Shown here in pieces: positions 1 through 6,489 of a stretch of DNA of 19,020 nt. Numbering within the stretch: the first letter of the stretch is position 1; each line of letters opens with the position of its first letter. Source of the DNA: an uncultured bacterium (GTDB lineage Bacteria; Patescibacteriota; CALEFQ01); the NCBI GenBank assembly GCA_937877125.1, contig CALEFQ010000075.1:1-19020 (forward strand), given 5' to 3'. The translations under genes were made by a program, and so were the position numbers. The notes below the pieces were generated by a model that saw nothing but the letters and a program-made list of their open reading frames with translations, was not told the origin of the DNA and made no database searches.

Positions 1-45
1 CCACCGAGATCTACACTCTTTCCCTACACGACGCTCTTCCGATCT
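1..45 (+). other. Illumina P5/TruSeq adapter remnant (sequencing artefact)
   Basis: These bases match the 3' 45 bases of the Illumina universal P5 adapter, ending in the diagnostic ACGCTCTTCCGATCT immediately before biological sequence starts at 46. This is library DNA, not genome. It shows that the window starts at a contig end and that an untrimmed read was assembled in. Any gene call crossing base 46 is artificial. Confidence 0.98.
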
Positions 46-167
46 AAGAAAGGAATGCCCACTAGGAAAAAACTCAGGAGCAGGAACAGCGCCCCGATTC
101 CTATTTTGGAAGGCCAACGAGAGTCCTTGAAAACATAACCAAAAGCCTCGCCGATATTATCAATCAT
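46..167 (-). CDS. DUF4013-like membrane protein, N-terminal fragment cut by contig end
   Basis: An ATG at 167 opens a frame that stays open to the adapter junction, giving about 40 residues. It starts MIDNIGEAFGYVFKD, continues with the motif RWPSKIGIGALFLL and then enters a hydrophobic segment. An N-terminal amphipathic 'A..Y.FKD..W..KI.IG' block followed by a membrane helix is how DUF4013 proteins begin; they are multi-pass membrane proteins of unknown function. The start lies 4 bases after the stop of the upstream gene, with AAAGGA about a dozen bases upstream inside that gene, so it is probably translated as the last visible gene of this operon. The family call rests on a short fragment and is tentative. 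Confidence 0.6.
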
Positions 168-171
168 ATGA

Positions 172-972
172 TTATTTTATCCTTTCCGATTTTAATATTT
201 GCCATTTAGATAAAGGCTCCAGGCGGTTAACTTCCAAATCAACCACATACTCCCGTTCCTCTCCTGTTTCCGTCACCAAAAGCATCCGGTCTTTTTCTTG
301 GCCGGCCGATACCGACAATTCTAATAACTCGAATCGCTTAACTGTAATCTCGCCTTCGGAATCAAATACTTCAGCCGGCGAAAGCCGTGTCCGCAACTCC
401 GGCGTTAAAAGCTCAACCGCCTGATCCGGCTGGCCCGCCTTGAGAAAATCAGTAAATTTCAGGATCGTGCTCTGCCCGGGCGTGTCTCCCGCCAATTGTT
501 CACGCGTCGGCTGGACGACCAGAATCGAGTTAAAAATCTTAAATTTCGTCTCACGTCCGGCATCATCAGCCGCATACGCCGTCAGTAAATACTGCCCTTC
601 TTTCTCCGGAACCGGAATAACCGTCGCCCAGCGACGCACCGTGCCGGTTTCCTCGGGACTCAATCGATCGGCCGGAAAAGATTCTAACGCTTCCAGGTCA
701 TAAGTCGCCAAGGTTTCCCCGCCGCTGGTCGGATTGATCCGCGGCGCGACATCAAGCCAGACCCGGGTCGCTTCCCCTTTAACAAAAACACTGACTACCG
801 GCCGGGAATTAACCGTGGCGAATTTCGGTTCTACCGTCGCCGCTTTAATCCCGACGTTCGGGGCCCGATTTTCCTCGCCGCGATCAAATATTTTCGCGTC
901 AAGCAAAAACCCCAGGCCGATGGCGGCCAAAGTCAAACCCGCGATAAGAAAAATTTTCCCGATCAGTCTCAT
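172..972 (-). CDS. N-terminally anchored extracytoplasmic protein of unknown function
   Basis: 266 residues. Residues 1-28 form a positively charged start plus one hydrophobic helix (RLIGKIFLIAGLTLAAIGLG), with no lipobox cysteine, so it is probably a signal anchor. Residues about 45-155 look beta-rich and may be an Ig-like domain. Residues about 165-266 contain an alpha-beta pattern (ILKFTDFLKAGQPDQAVELL, then paired strands ending in WQILKSERI) that resembles the NTF2-like/DUF4878 fold, but I do not see a decisive motif. The ATG overlaps the TGA of the yjbQ-like gene by 4 bases (ATGA), so translation is probably coupled. I infer a surface or periplasm-equivalent role from the anchor only; no enzymatic function can be assigned. 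Confidence 0.75.
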   Translation of the reverse strand: MRLIGKIFLIAGLTLAAIGLGFLLDAKIFDRGEENRAPNVGIKAATVEPKFATVNSRPVVSVFVKGEATRVWLDVAPRINPTSGGETLATYDLEALESFPADRLSPEETGTVRRWATVIPVPEKEGQYLLTAYAADDAGRETKFKIFNSILVVQPTREQLAGDTPGQSTILKFTDFLKAGQPDQAVELLTPELRTRLSPAEVFDSEGEITVKRFELLELSVSAGQEKDRMLLVTETGEEREYVVDLEVNRLEPLSKWQILKSERIK

Positions 973-1376
973 TTTTCGGCGATGATTTTAATTACTATTT
1001 CCCGCTCGCGCGGTCGATTGTCAAATTCCATCAAAACTATCTGCTGCCAAGTCCCTAAAACGACCGAACCATTTTCTACCGGTAAAACCAAACTGGACTT
1101 GTACAAGGTCGCCCTTAGATGCGAATAGCCATTACCATCGCCCCCAGCGGCATTATGGGCATAATCAGCCTGCTTCGGTACAAGTTTCTCCGTCAAGACC
1201 CGCTGATCCTTAATCAAACCAGGCTCAAATTCAAGAGTGGAAACCGCGGCCGTCGAACCGATGACATTAACCAAAACTAAACCATCAAGCACCCCGGAAT
1301 TAGCTACCGATTTTTGAACCTGAGCCGAGATATCTACCAGCTCGGGCGATCCCTTGGTTTTAATTCTTAGACGCAT
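969..1376 (-). CDS. YjbQ/UPF0047 family protein
   Basis: 135 residues, the usual full length for this family. The C-terminal signature is clear: YAHNAAGGDGNGYSHLRATL, followed by LPVENGSVVLGTWQQIVLME and FDNRPREREIVI. It corresponds to the family pattern of N-rich loop, HL, 'GTWQ.I.L.EFD.PR.R'. Family members are small soluble trimers; some complement thiamine-phosphate synthase mutants in other bacteria, but the physiological reaction is not settled. The start overlaps the end of xseB by 17 bases and the stop overlaps the next gene by 4, so it is embedded in the operon. Near the N-terminus, VNVIGSTAAVSTLEFEPG replaces the more usual H..TTA..INE segment, so the fit is weaker there. Confidence 0.85.
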   Translation of the reverse strand: MRLRIKTKGSPELVDISAQVQKSVANSGVLDGLVLVNVIGSTAAVSTLEFEPGLIKDQRVLTEKLVPKQADYAHNAAGGDGNGYSHLRATLYKSSLVLPVENGSVVLGTWQQIVLMEFDNRPREREIVIKIIAEK

Positions 1377-1569
1377 CCGCTTTTTCTTTGACTATCATCT
1401 TAGCTTCCCTTAATTTCTTCTGTAAAAACTGCTGCAACTTTTCCGCTTCCTGGACCAGCGCCATTCCTTCTTCCACCTGCAAATCAGCGCTTTCCAGCTG
1501 CCGCGAGATCGTCTCCATTTTTTCGAAAGCCTCTTTGAAAGATAAATCTACCTTCGCTTTCTTGGCCAT
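1360..1569 (-). CDS. xseB: Exodeoxyribonuclease VII small subunit
   Basis: 69 residues, typical of XseB. The sequence has the expected two-helix plan: LSFKEAFEKMETISRQLESA, then VEEGMALVQEAEKLQQF and a Lys-rich end. 'F.ea...Le.iv..Le....LeEgm.lyeeg..L...c...L..ae.kv' is the family pattern, and the two helices form a coiled coil. Several small subunits bind the large XseA subunit to make the nuclease that degrades single-stranded DNA to oligonucleotides and takes part in mismatch repair and repair of protein-DNA adducts. It follows xseA by 43 bases. No Shine-Dalgarno sequence is visible just before its ATG. The neighbouring xseA makes the call secure. Confidence 0.93.
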   Translation of the reverse strand: MAKKAKVDLSFKEAFEKMETISRQLESADLQVEEGMALVQEAEKLQQFLQKKLREAKMIVKEKADASKN

Positions 1570-1612
1570 ATTTTTGGTAACTGCCGAATTATTTATTAAA
1601 AACTCCCTTAGT

Positions 1613-2743
1613 CTATTTCTTGCTTTTGCCTTTTACTTCCGCGAATATGCCGCCGCGGGCCAGTTTAATCTTTAACAGTTCCCCCAGGCGCACTTGGCCG
1701 GCACTGCTGACCACTTGGTCCTGGCGATACACAATCCCGTAGCCCCGACGAAGCACGGCGGTCGGACTCAGCGCCAGAATCTTTCGATACATCAAATCAA
1801 GTGCCTGACCGCGCTCTCGGATAAAACGGTCATAGCCCAGACGAACCTGTTGCCGTAGGCGCGAAATCCTTTCGGGCAATTCTTTCCAACGGTTTTTCAC
1901 CTGCGCTATCTTGAAGGCAAACTCATCCAGTTGCCGCGCCAATTCGTCCCGGTGCGGGACTATTTCTTCCGCCGCGTTAGAGGGAGTGGATGAGCGATGG
2001 TCCGCCACTAGGTCGGCAATCGTCACGTCCTTTTCATGTCCGACCGCGGACACCACGGGAATCGCCGAAGCGGCAATCGCCCGAGCCACTTTTTCGTCAT
2101 TGAATCCCCATAAATCCTCCAGCGAGCCCCCGCCCCGGGTCAAAACTATCACTTCGACTTCTTGTTCCGAATTGAACCGGCGAATCGCCTCGGCGATCTG
2201 ACGGGGAGATTTTTCTCCCTGAACCAAGACATCGCGCAAGATCAGCTGTAAGCCGCTAAACCGATGGGTCAAAACTTTTTTGAAGTCTTTCCAGGCAGCG
2301 CCGTCCTTGGATGAAATCACCCCGATTTTTTCCGGGAAACGTGGCAGTCGTTTTTTCCTCTCTTCGGCAAACAGACCTTCCGCCTGGAGTTTTTGTTTCA
2401 ACTTTTCCAGTTGTTCTTGCAACGTCCCCTGCCCCACGGTTTCGATCGCCTGGACTTTGAGCTGGTAATCACCCCGCTTAGAGTACAAACTGACTTGTCC
2501 GAAAACTACGATCGCCTGGCCGTCCGTCAACGCGGCGGTTAATTTACTCAAGACTTCTTCCCGAACAATACAGCGCACCTGGGCGGAATCATCTTTGAGA
2601 GTAAAGTAATTATAAACCCAAGACCGCGATTGCTTGAACTCGGAAACTTCGCCCTTGACCCAGACCCAAAACTGTTCCAAAACTGCTTTGGCCTGGTCAT
2701 TCAACTGCGCGACCGTCAAAATTGACTTCTCGTCTTTCATCAT
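1613..2743 (-). CDS. xseA: Exodeoxyribonuclease VII large subunit
   Basis: 376 residues from the ATG at 2743; a TTG at 2749 and an ATG at 2740 are alternatives. Residues about 5-105 are the OB-fold (LTVAQLNDQAKAVLEQFWVW, then GEVSEFKQSRSWVYNYFTLK). Residues from about 125 on are the catalytic domain, with KIGVISSKDGAAWKDF, VLTRGGGSLEDLWGFND, and AVGHEKDVTIADLVADHRSS plus TPSNAAE, all hallmarks of XseA. A coiled-coil section follows and the protein ends in a Lys-rich tail. It is shorter than the E. coli and Bacillus proteins (about 450 residues), mainly through a shorter coiled coil. It forms exonuclease VII with xseB downstream. The start is 14 bases after the DJ-1-like gene, with no strong ribosome binding site. 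Confidence 0.96.
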   Translation of the reverse strand: MMKDEKSILTVAQLNDQAKAVLEQFWVWVKGEVSEFKQSRSWVYNYFTLKDDSAQVRCIVREEVLSKLTAALTDGQAIVVFGQVSLYSKRGDYQLKVQAIETVGQGTLQEQLEKLKQKLQAEGLFAEERKKRLPRFPEKIGVISSKDGAAWKDFKKVLTHRFSGLQLILRDVLVQGEKSPRQIAEAIRRFNSEQEVEVIVLTRGGGSLEDLWGFNDEKVARAIAASAIPVVSAVGHEKDVTIADLVADHRSSTPSNAAEEIVPHRDELARQLDEFAFKIAQVKNRWKELPERISRLRQQVRLGYDRFIRERGQALDLMYRKILALSPTAVLRRGYGIVYRQDQVVSSAGQVRLGELLKIKLARGGIFAEVKGKSKK

Positions 2744-2757
2744 TATCAAAGAGCTTA

Positions 2758-3285
2758 TTATTCGATGGAATCGGACATCAGGGTAAACGCGATTTTTTCA
2801 CCGAACTCCTCGGCAGCCTCCGCGCCGTCGGCCGTGATTATTTTTCCCTGAGTCTCAATGTTTACCCCGGTAAATTTTGCCCCGGCTTTTTCTAAAACAT
2901 CTTTTTCGGACGCGAAAGAAGTGGCCCGGATACCCTTAAGCAAGCCTGCTTTAGCTAGAATTGTCGGCGCAATACAGATCGCTCCAATAACTTTCTCCGC
3001 CGCCGCGGCCTGCTTGGCCAGATCCAGAGCTTCTGCGTCGTCAAAAAACTTCGCCGCTCCGGCGCCGCCGATAAAAACGATACCGTCGAAATCATCCAGC
3101 TTCACGTCCGCCAGCGCGAAATCAGGATCCACCGTCCCGCCGTCGACTCCCTTGGCCGGACCTTTTGTCTTAGAAGCCGTGCTGACCGTGACATCATTGT
3201 CAATCAGGGCCGCTTTGACATCGAGGTATTCTTTGTCTTTGTAGCCGTCTTGGGCTACGATGAGTAGTGCTTTAGGCATAGCCAT
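2758..3285 (-). CDS. DJ-1/PfpI family protein
   Basis: 175 residues, the normal size. It has the Rossmann-like start (KALLIVAQDGYKDKEYLDVK), the IVFIGGAGAAKFF glycine loop and the nucleophile elbow GAICIAPTILAKAG with Cys104; Glu19 fits the conserved acid partner. The residue after the cysteine is Ile, not the His of PfpI-type proteases, so it looks more like DJ-1 or YajL/YhbO-type proteins, for which deglycase, chaperone or oxidative-stress roles have been proposed and argued over. The C-terminal ITADGAEAAEEFGEKIA matches the closing helix of the family. AGAAGG-type sequence (AGAAGG, 5 bases before ATG) is one of the best ribosome binding sites in the window. It is the first gene after the promoter at 3342-3369 and leads the xseA operon. 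Confidence 0.9.
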   Translation of the reverse strand: MAMPKALLIVAQDGYKDKEYLDVKAALIDNDVTVSTASKTKGPAKGVDGGTVDPDFALADVKLDDFDGIVFIGGAGAAKFFDDAEALDLAKQAAAAEKVIGAICIAPTILAKAGLLKGIRATSFASEKDVLEKAGAKFTGVNIETQGKIITADGAEAAEEFGEKIAFTLMSDSIE

Positions 3286-3341
3286 AAAAACCTTCTGCCG
3301 GTCGCAAAGAGAGGCAGAATAATAAAGGATTAACTAGGTCC

Positions 3342-3369
3342 AGTATAGCAAATGTAATAAGCATTTCAA
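3342..3369 (-). promoter_or_regulatory. Sigma70-type promoter for the DJ-1/xseA operon
   Basis: Reading the minus strand: TTGAAA at 3369-3364, a 16-base spacer, then TATACT at 3347-3342. A TG lies one base before the -10 box, giving an extended -10 (TGCTATACT). It sits between the terminator at 3406-3438 and the ATG at 3285, leaving a leader of about 50 bases. Match and position are both good; there is no experimental evidence. Confidence 0.65.
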
Positions 3370-3405
3370 TAGTGTGAAATTAGGCTAACGACGATAATCC
3401 CAAGA

Positions 3406-3438
3406 CTTAAAAAACCTTGCGAAGCAAGGTTTTTTAAG
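3406..3438 (-). terminator. Strong intrinsic terminator (symmetrical, could act on both strands)
   Basis: A perfect 15-bp inverted repeat: left arm CTTAAAAAACCTTGC, a 3-base GAA loop, right arm GCAAGGTTTTTTAAG. On the minus strand the stem top is CCTTGC/GCAAGG, followed by T6. It ends the structured RNA described at 3406-3581 and separates it from the DJ-1 promoter. The A and T runs flank the GC core on both strands, so it can also stop plus-strand transcription. Confidence 0.85.
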
Positions 3439-3581
3439 CCCGGACAAGCCGGGCCCAGTCCCGCACTAAAGTGTTATACTTGATGCGGCGAAACTGTTGG
3501 TACAGCAAAATGCTGCGTCGCAGTTCTGCCGAGATTCAAGCAGTCCCAGATTAGTTGAGACCTGAGCACCGTCGTCCAGGC
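3406..3581 (-). ncRNA. Structured small RNA, candidate 6S RNA
   Basis: A gene-free interval with a near-consensus promoter whose predicted start is G3581 and an intrinsic terminator at 3406-3438, giving a transcript of about 176 nt. By eye it folds as a rod. The first bases, GCCUGGAC (3581-3574), pair with GUCCGGGC (3445-3438) just before the terminator. GCUC and GGUCUC then pair with GGGC and GGGACU. A large bubble follows, with a small CAC-UUUA-GUG hairpin on its 3' side. The apical rod has stems CUUGA/UCAAG, CGGC/GCCG, AACUG/CAGUU and CAGCA/UGCUG. This is the plan of 6S RNA, which mimics an open promoter and binds sigma70 RNA polymerase. SRP RNA was considered, but the GGAA tetraloop and AGCAG motif are absent. 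I am fairly sure it is an RNA gene and less sure that it is 6S. Confidence 0.6.
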
Positions 3582-3587
3582 AATAAT

Positions 3588-3616
3588 ATAATATATTTTT
3601 TGAGGCGTTTTGTCAA
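3588..3616 (-). promoter_or_regulatory. Near-consensus sigma70 promoter of the small RNA
   Basis: On the minus strand: perfect -35 TTGACA at 3616-3611, a 17-base spacer, then TATTAT (5 of 6) at 3593-3588. A start 7 bases downstream falls on G3581, the first base of the RNA's closing stem. It is the strongest promoter in the window and lies just past the stop of the antiporter gene. Confidence 0.8.
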
Positions 3617-3626
3617 GAAAAATTCG

Positions 3627-4607
3627 TCAAGGTGCCCAGATCAAAAACAGATAAAAAGCATATAGCCCGACCAAAACAAACCCCTGCCAGCGTTCGATAA
3701 AACGTGGTTTTCCGATAAACAAAGAAATGAATAGAATCCCCGTCGCTACCAGTGCCGCACCGATATCGAAATCGATTCCCGCCGGCATCGGGAGAGGCTT
3801 AATTACAGCGCTCAAACCAAGCACGAATAAAATATTGAAAATATTTGAGCCGACGATATTCCCAATGGCTATTTCGTTTTCTTTTCGCGTCGCCGCCACT
3901 ACCGAGGTCACTAATTCCGGCAAAGTCGTTCCGATGGCGATAATGCTCAAACCGATAATTTTTTCGCTCCAGCCCCAACTTTCCGCCAGGGCCACCGAAC
4001 TATTGATGACCAATTGTCCGCCGATAAATAATCCCGCCATTCCTAAGAGCAATTTCCACCACCAGTTATTGACAACTTGGCCGACCGGTTGAAATTTCTT
4101 TTGGGCGAGAGCCCGAACGTGATGAGCTTTATGACCGGATCGAATAACATACAGCAAAAAAGCCGTAAAAATCAACAACAAAATAATCCCCTCCGCCCGG
4201 GAAATTACCGGCAACTTGTCGGGATTGATCCAAATATCATTGACAAAAAGAACAAACAGCCCCAACGCCAAAAAATAAAACGGGATTTCTCGCCAAATCG
4301 TCTGCCGGGGAACCGATAAGGGGTAAATAATAGCCGCTAAACCCAAGATCAAAAGAATATTAGCGATATTACTGCCTAGAATATTGCCGACGGTAATATC
4401 CGAAGTGCCCTGCCAGCGCGCGGTCAAATTAATTACCAATTCCGGCGCCGAGGTTCCGAAAGCGACCACGGTCAAGCCGATGACTAATTCCGATAAACCC
4501 CATTTTTTGGCCAAAACCACCGCCCCGGTAATCAAAAACTGGGCCCCCTTTATCAAGAGGACTAAACCGCCCCCCAAAAAAATTAGATCCAGCCAGGCGA
4601 TACTCAT
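3627..4607 (-). CDS. Na+/Ca2+ exchanger-type cation antiporter (CaCA family, YrbG-like)
   Basis: 326 residues, the usual length of bacterial CaCA proteins. Both inverted alpha repeats are intact. Repeat 1 has GTSAPELVINL at 51-61 and VGNILGSNIANILLILG at 73-89; repeat 2 has GTTLPELVTSVVAA at 226-239 and IGNIVGSNIFNILFVLG at 248-264. The glutamates in the two PEL motifs are the ion ligands in this family. About ten membrane helices are visible, with a charged cytoplasmic loop near 155-180. The likely role is export of Ca2+ (or another cation) in exchange for Na+ or H+. Its ATG overlaps the lipoprotein stop by 4 bases (ATGA). No terminator is seen before the small-RNA promoter; readthrough would meet the terminator at 3406-3438. 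Confidence 0.95.
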   Translation of the reverse strand: MSIAWLDLIFLGGGLVLLIKGAQFLITGAVVLAKKWGLSELVIGLTVVAFGTSAPELVINLTARWQGTSDITVGNILGSNIANILLILGLAAIIYPLSVPRQTIWREIPFYFLALGLFVLFVNDIWINPDKLPVISRAEGIILLLIFTAFLLYVIRSGHKAHHVRALAQKKFQPVGQVVNNWWWKLLLGMAGLFIGGQLVINSSVALAESWGWSEKIIGLSIIAIGTTLPELVTSVVAATRKENEIAIGNIVGSNIFNILFVLGLSAVIKPLPMPAGIDFDIGAALVATGILFISLFIGKPRFIERWQGFVLVGLYAFYLFLIWAP

Positions 4608-5035
4608 TTCGGTTGATCAAATTTTTCTTTTAGTTTGAGATCAGTCGTCTGGACATCGGCCACGTGCTCGATGCCGTCACTAGTTTTATATTTTAGCTGA
4701 TAATTACCGACAAGCAATTCTGCTTGATAAGAATAGCTCTCGCCCTCCAGCGGCGAGGCCGGAATTTCCTCGAGATATTCCGGGACTAAAGATTGTAAAG
4801 ACGGGGGAAAAGTCTTTTTTACCTGCGCATAAGCCAGAAGAGCCGAACGAATTTCGGCGATATCCCGATTTATCTTCTGGTCCCGAGAAAGATCTTCCGC
4901 CAGGTATTCGCCGGTCCCGGACTCTTTCAAATAGTCGGGACTGCGGCCGCACCCGGACAGAAAAATTGCCAGGCAAAAAAAGAGCGTCAACCAGACAGGC
5001 CAAAATTTATCTTTAGAATAGCTGAACGATTTCAT
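4604..5035 (-). CDS. Small lipoprotein with a pseudopilin-like domain
   Basis: 143 residues from the ATG at 5035; a TTG at 5041 would add two residues. There is a signal peptide (WPVWLTLFFCLAIFLSGC) with a good lipobox, LSGC, cysteine at 29. A polar linker leads to about residues 55-125: DIAEIRSALLAYAQVKKTFP, then PSLQSLVPEYLEEIPASPLE and GESYSYQ. This is the 'R.aL..Y....g.yP.sL..Lvp.Yl..iP.dP..g..Y.Y' pattern of the soluble part of type II/IV pseudopilins such as GspG. Here the pilin transmembrane helix and its cleavage site are replaced by a lipid anchor, so it probably does not polymerise. It overlaps the permease end by 23 bases and the antiporter start by 4. A function with those transporters is possible but unproven. 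Confidence 0.8.
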   Translation of the reverse strand: MKSFSYSKDKFWPVWLTLFFCLAIFLSGCGRSPDYLKESGTGEYLAEDLSRDQKINRDIAEIRSALLAYAQVKKTFPPSLQSLVPEYLEEIPASPLEGESYSYQAELLVGNYQLKYKTSDGIEHVADVQTTDLKLKEKFDQPK

Positions 5036-6152
5036 AGGCAATGGCTAAAACATACATGAACAAAACTATCCCCTGAACCCAAACCGGAAAATTTATGGAA
5101 TATTCCGGCGGCCTTTTCCCGGTCACTCGAGCGCGGCGATACATCAGGACATACATTATCCCGGTCAGCCCGCCCGTAATGCTGCCGACAAAACTGATCG
5201 TACTGACGAAATTATTGACTCCGAGGCAAAAGAAAACTATCGGGAAAATCAGTGTCAGCAATACCGCCCAGCCGCGCCTGATTTTGAAATCGAACATATA
5301 CATGTTACGCATGATCAGGCCGAAAATGAAAAAAGACGTGCCGACCGCCAGCAAACCGAAAATCGCCAGGGCCAGCGAAGCAAATGGCGGTAAAAACTGC
5401 CGAACCGTCTCGACCGAATCAGGCGCCACCCCAGCCCCGCCCAGCCCCAAAACAGCCACGGTGAAAACGAGATTGATCACGGCCGCAATCACCCCGCCCC
5501 AGACAATCGCCGACTTGAGACTGCGCGCCTGACCTTTCAAAATATTATTGATCAGGGCAATTGCCGCTGAGCCGCTCAGAGAGAAGATAATCACGCCAAA
5601 CGGAAACAATATCTGCGAAAAATCACCAGTCGAGAAATTAGCGACGGAGATTTTTGGGGCGGCTAAAACAAAAATGACCGTCACTAAAACTACAAACAAT
5701 ATAGAGAAAGCCAAATCAGCCTTGGAAACAAAATGCATCCCCATGATGACGAAACAGGCTACGACTCCGAAAAATACAATTCCCCAGATCAGCGGACTCA
5801 ACGAAGTTTCCGGGCCGAAAACAGCGCGCAGAAAATCACCCCCACCGATAATATAAATCAACAAACCCCCGTAGACGCCCAATAGATTTATCGCCAGCAT
5901 GAAAACCCGGCCGACTTTGCCCAGGTAAATACCGGCATAACCGGTCGATTCGTGCTGGATGCCTTCGGTCCGGAGCATCACCTCACCGTACATCAGCATA
6001 ATAATAATGCTGACCGCCGCTAAGATCCCGAAAATCAGCAATGAGGGCCAGAAACCCGCCCGGGCAAAAGCATAAGGTAATGCAAAAATGCCAGCCCCGA
6101 TAATCGTGCTGACCAAAGTGGCGACGGCAAAGAAGAACTTTTTGTTCTCCAT
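5013..6152 (-). CDS. Amino-acid permease (AAAP / aromatic amino-acid permease type)
   Basis: 379 residues from the ATG at 6152 (MENKKFFFAVATLVSTIIGA). A TTG 39 bases upstream would add a charged segment that the family lacks, so I prefer the ATG. The glycine-rich first helix, TIIGAGIFALPYAFARAGFW, matches the substrate-binding first helix of SdaC/Trp-Tyr permease-like (COG0814) secondary transporters. About 11 membrane helices follow; motifs include GVIIFSLSGSAAIALINNIL near the middle and a basic loop MYRRARVTGKR near the end. It probably imports an amino acid with H+ or Na+; the substrate cannot be read from sequence. It is the first gene after the tRNA cluster (55 bases after tRNA-Thr) and overlaps the lipoprotein gene. 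Confidence 0.88.
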   Translation of the reverse strand: MENKKFFFAVATLVSTIIGAGIFALPYAFARAGFWPSLLIFGILAAVSIIIMLMYGEVMLRTEGIQHESTGYAGIYLGKVGRVFMLAINLLGVYGGLLIYIIGGGDFLRAVFGPETSLSPLIWGIVFFGVVACFVIMGMHFVSKADLAFSILFVVLVTVIFVLAAPKISVANFSTGDFSQILFPFGVIIFSLSGSAAIALINNILKGQARSLKSAIVWGGVIAAVINLVFTVAVLGLGGAGVAPDSVETVRQFLPPFASLALAIFGLLAVGTSFFIFGLIMRNMYMFDFKIRRGWAVLLTLIFPIVFFCLGVNNFVSTISFVGSITGGLTGIMYVLMYRRARVTGKRPPEYSINFPVWVQGIVLFMYVLAIAYEIVQLF

Positions 6153-6162
6153 TTTCTTTTCG

Positions 6163-6191
6163 ATTTTACAAGCCTTCGCCCTGAACAACAA
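6163..6191 (-). promoter_or_regulatory. Possible weak promoter before the permease
   Basis: Minus strand: TTGTTG (6191-6186), a 17-base spacer, TAAAAT (6168-6163). The start would fall about 4 bases before the permease ATG, giving an almost leaderless message. The -35 match is only 3 of 6; co-transcription with tRNA-Thr is equally possible. Confidence 0.25.
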
Positions 6192-6207
6192 AGCCAGAGC
6201 AAAGGCC

Positions 6208-6283
6208 TGGAGCCGTTGGCCGGATTTGAACCGGCGACCACCTCCTTACCATGGAGGTGCTCTACCAACTGAGCTACAACGGC
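6208..6283 (-). tRNA. tRNA-Thr (anticodon GGT)
   Basis: Full cloverleaf of 76 nt with encoded CCA (6210-6208). Acceptor GCCGTTG/CAACGGC, U8, D arm GCTC...GAGC, anticodon stem CCTCC/GGAGG with loop ATGGTAA (anticodon GGT), T arm GCCGG-TTCAAAT-CCGGC, discriminator T. It reads ACC and ACU threonine codons. It is the last tRNA of the cluster, 55 bases before the permease ATG. Confidence 0.97.
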
Positions 6284-6293
6284 TCGATTACGC

Positions 6294-6324
6294 CCTGCCG
6301 AATCGGCAGACTTCGGTGGGCAGG
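6294..6324. repeat. Palindromic element A (diverged copy)
   Basis: Outer arms CCTGCC (6294-6299) and GGCAGG (6319-6324) enclose GAA and GTG internal-loop sides, matching the GAA/GTA plan of the other elements. The inner stem is degenerate. It begins 10 bases 5' of tRNA-Thr(GGT). The weakest of the six copies; an alternative fold CTGCCG/CGGCAG (6295-6309) competes. Confidence 0.45.
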
Positions 6325-6381
6325 CCCGAAGGTTGACGCCAAACGATTAACTTCAAAATAATTAAAGACGCTTACTGATTG

Positions 6382-6416
6382 CCAGACGAAGCTCGGCCAA
6401 GCCGAGCGTAGTCTGG
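6382..6416. repeat. Palindromic element B, overlapping the CCA of tRNA-Thr(CGT)
   Basis: Plus-strand order: CCAGAC, GAA, inner stem GCTCGGC, loop CAA, GCCGAGC, GTA, GTCTGG. Outer stem is 6 bp, inner stem 7 bp, both perfect, separated by a symmetrical 3x3 internal loop GAA/GTA. The right outer arm (6411-6416) includes the complement of the tRNA CCA (6414-6416), so in the tRNA precursor the CCA end is paired with downstream sequence. Confidence 0.85.
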
Positions 6417-6489
6417 AGCCGAGGGCGGGATTTGAACCCGCGACCTGCGCGTTACGAATGCGCTGCTCTACCAACTGAGCTACCTCGGC
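6414..6489 (-). tRNA. tRNA-Thr (anticodon CGT)
   Basis: Cloverleaf of 76 nt with encoded CCA (6416-6414). Acceptor GCCGAGG/CCTCGGC, D arm GCTC...GAGC, anticodon stem GCGCA/CGCGC with loop TTCGTAA (anticodon CGT), T arm GCGGG-TTCAAAT-CCCGC, discriminator T. The pair next to the loop (31-39) is an A-C mismatch; the rest is sound. It reads ACG. Palindromic elements touch it at both ends: B at the CCA and C at the first base. Confidence 0.95.

Noticed and set aside
2858..3244. 128-codon plus-strand ORF opposite the DJ-1-like gene
   Set aside because: Antisense shadow of a strongly supported gene; Ser/Ala-rich with no recognisable domain.
3406..3581. Signal recognition particle (4.5S) RNA or tmRNA as identity of the small RNA
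   Set aside because: The GGAA tetraloop and AGCAG element of SRP RNA are absent, and there is no tRNA-like end or ALA-type tag reading frame for tmRNA. The 6S plan fits better.
6035..6474. Minus-strand ORFs containing AGSNPA-type peptides
   Set aside because: VAGSNPAL/VAGSNPAN is the well-known false translation of the tRNA T arm; both ORFs start in tRNA-Thr genes.
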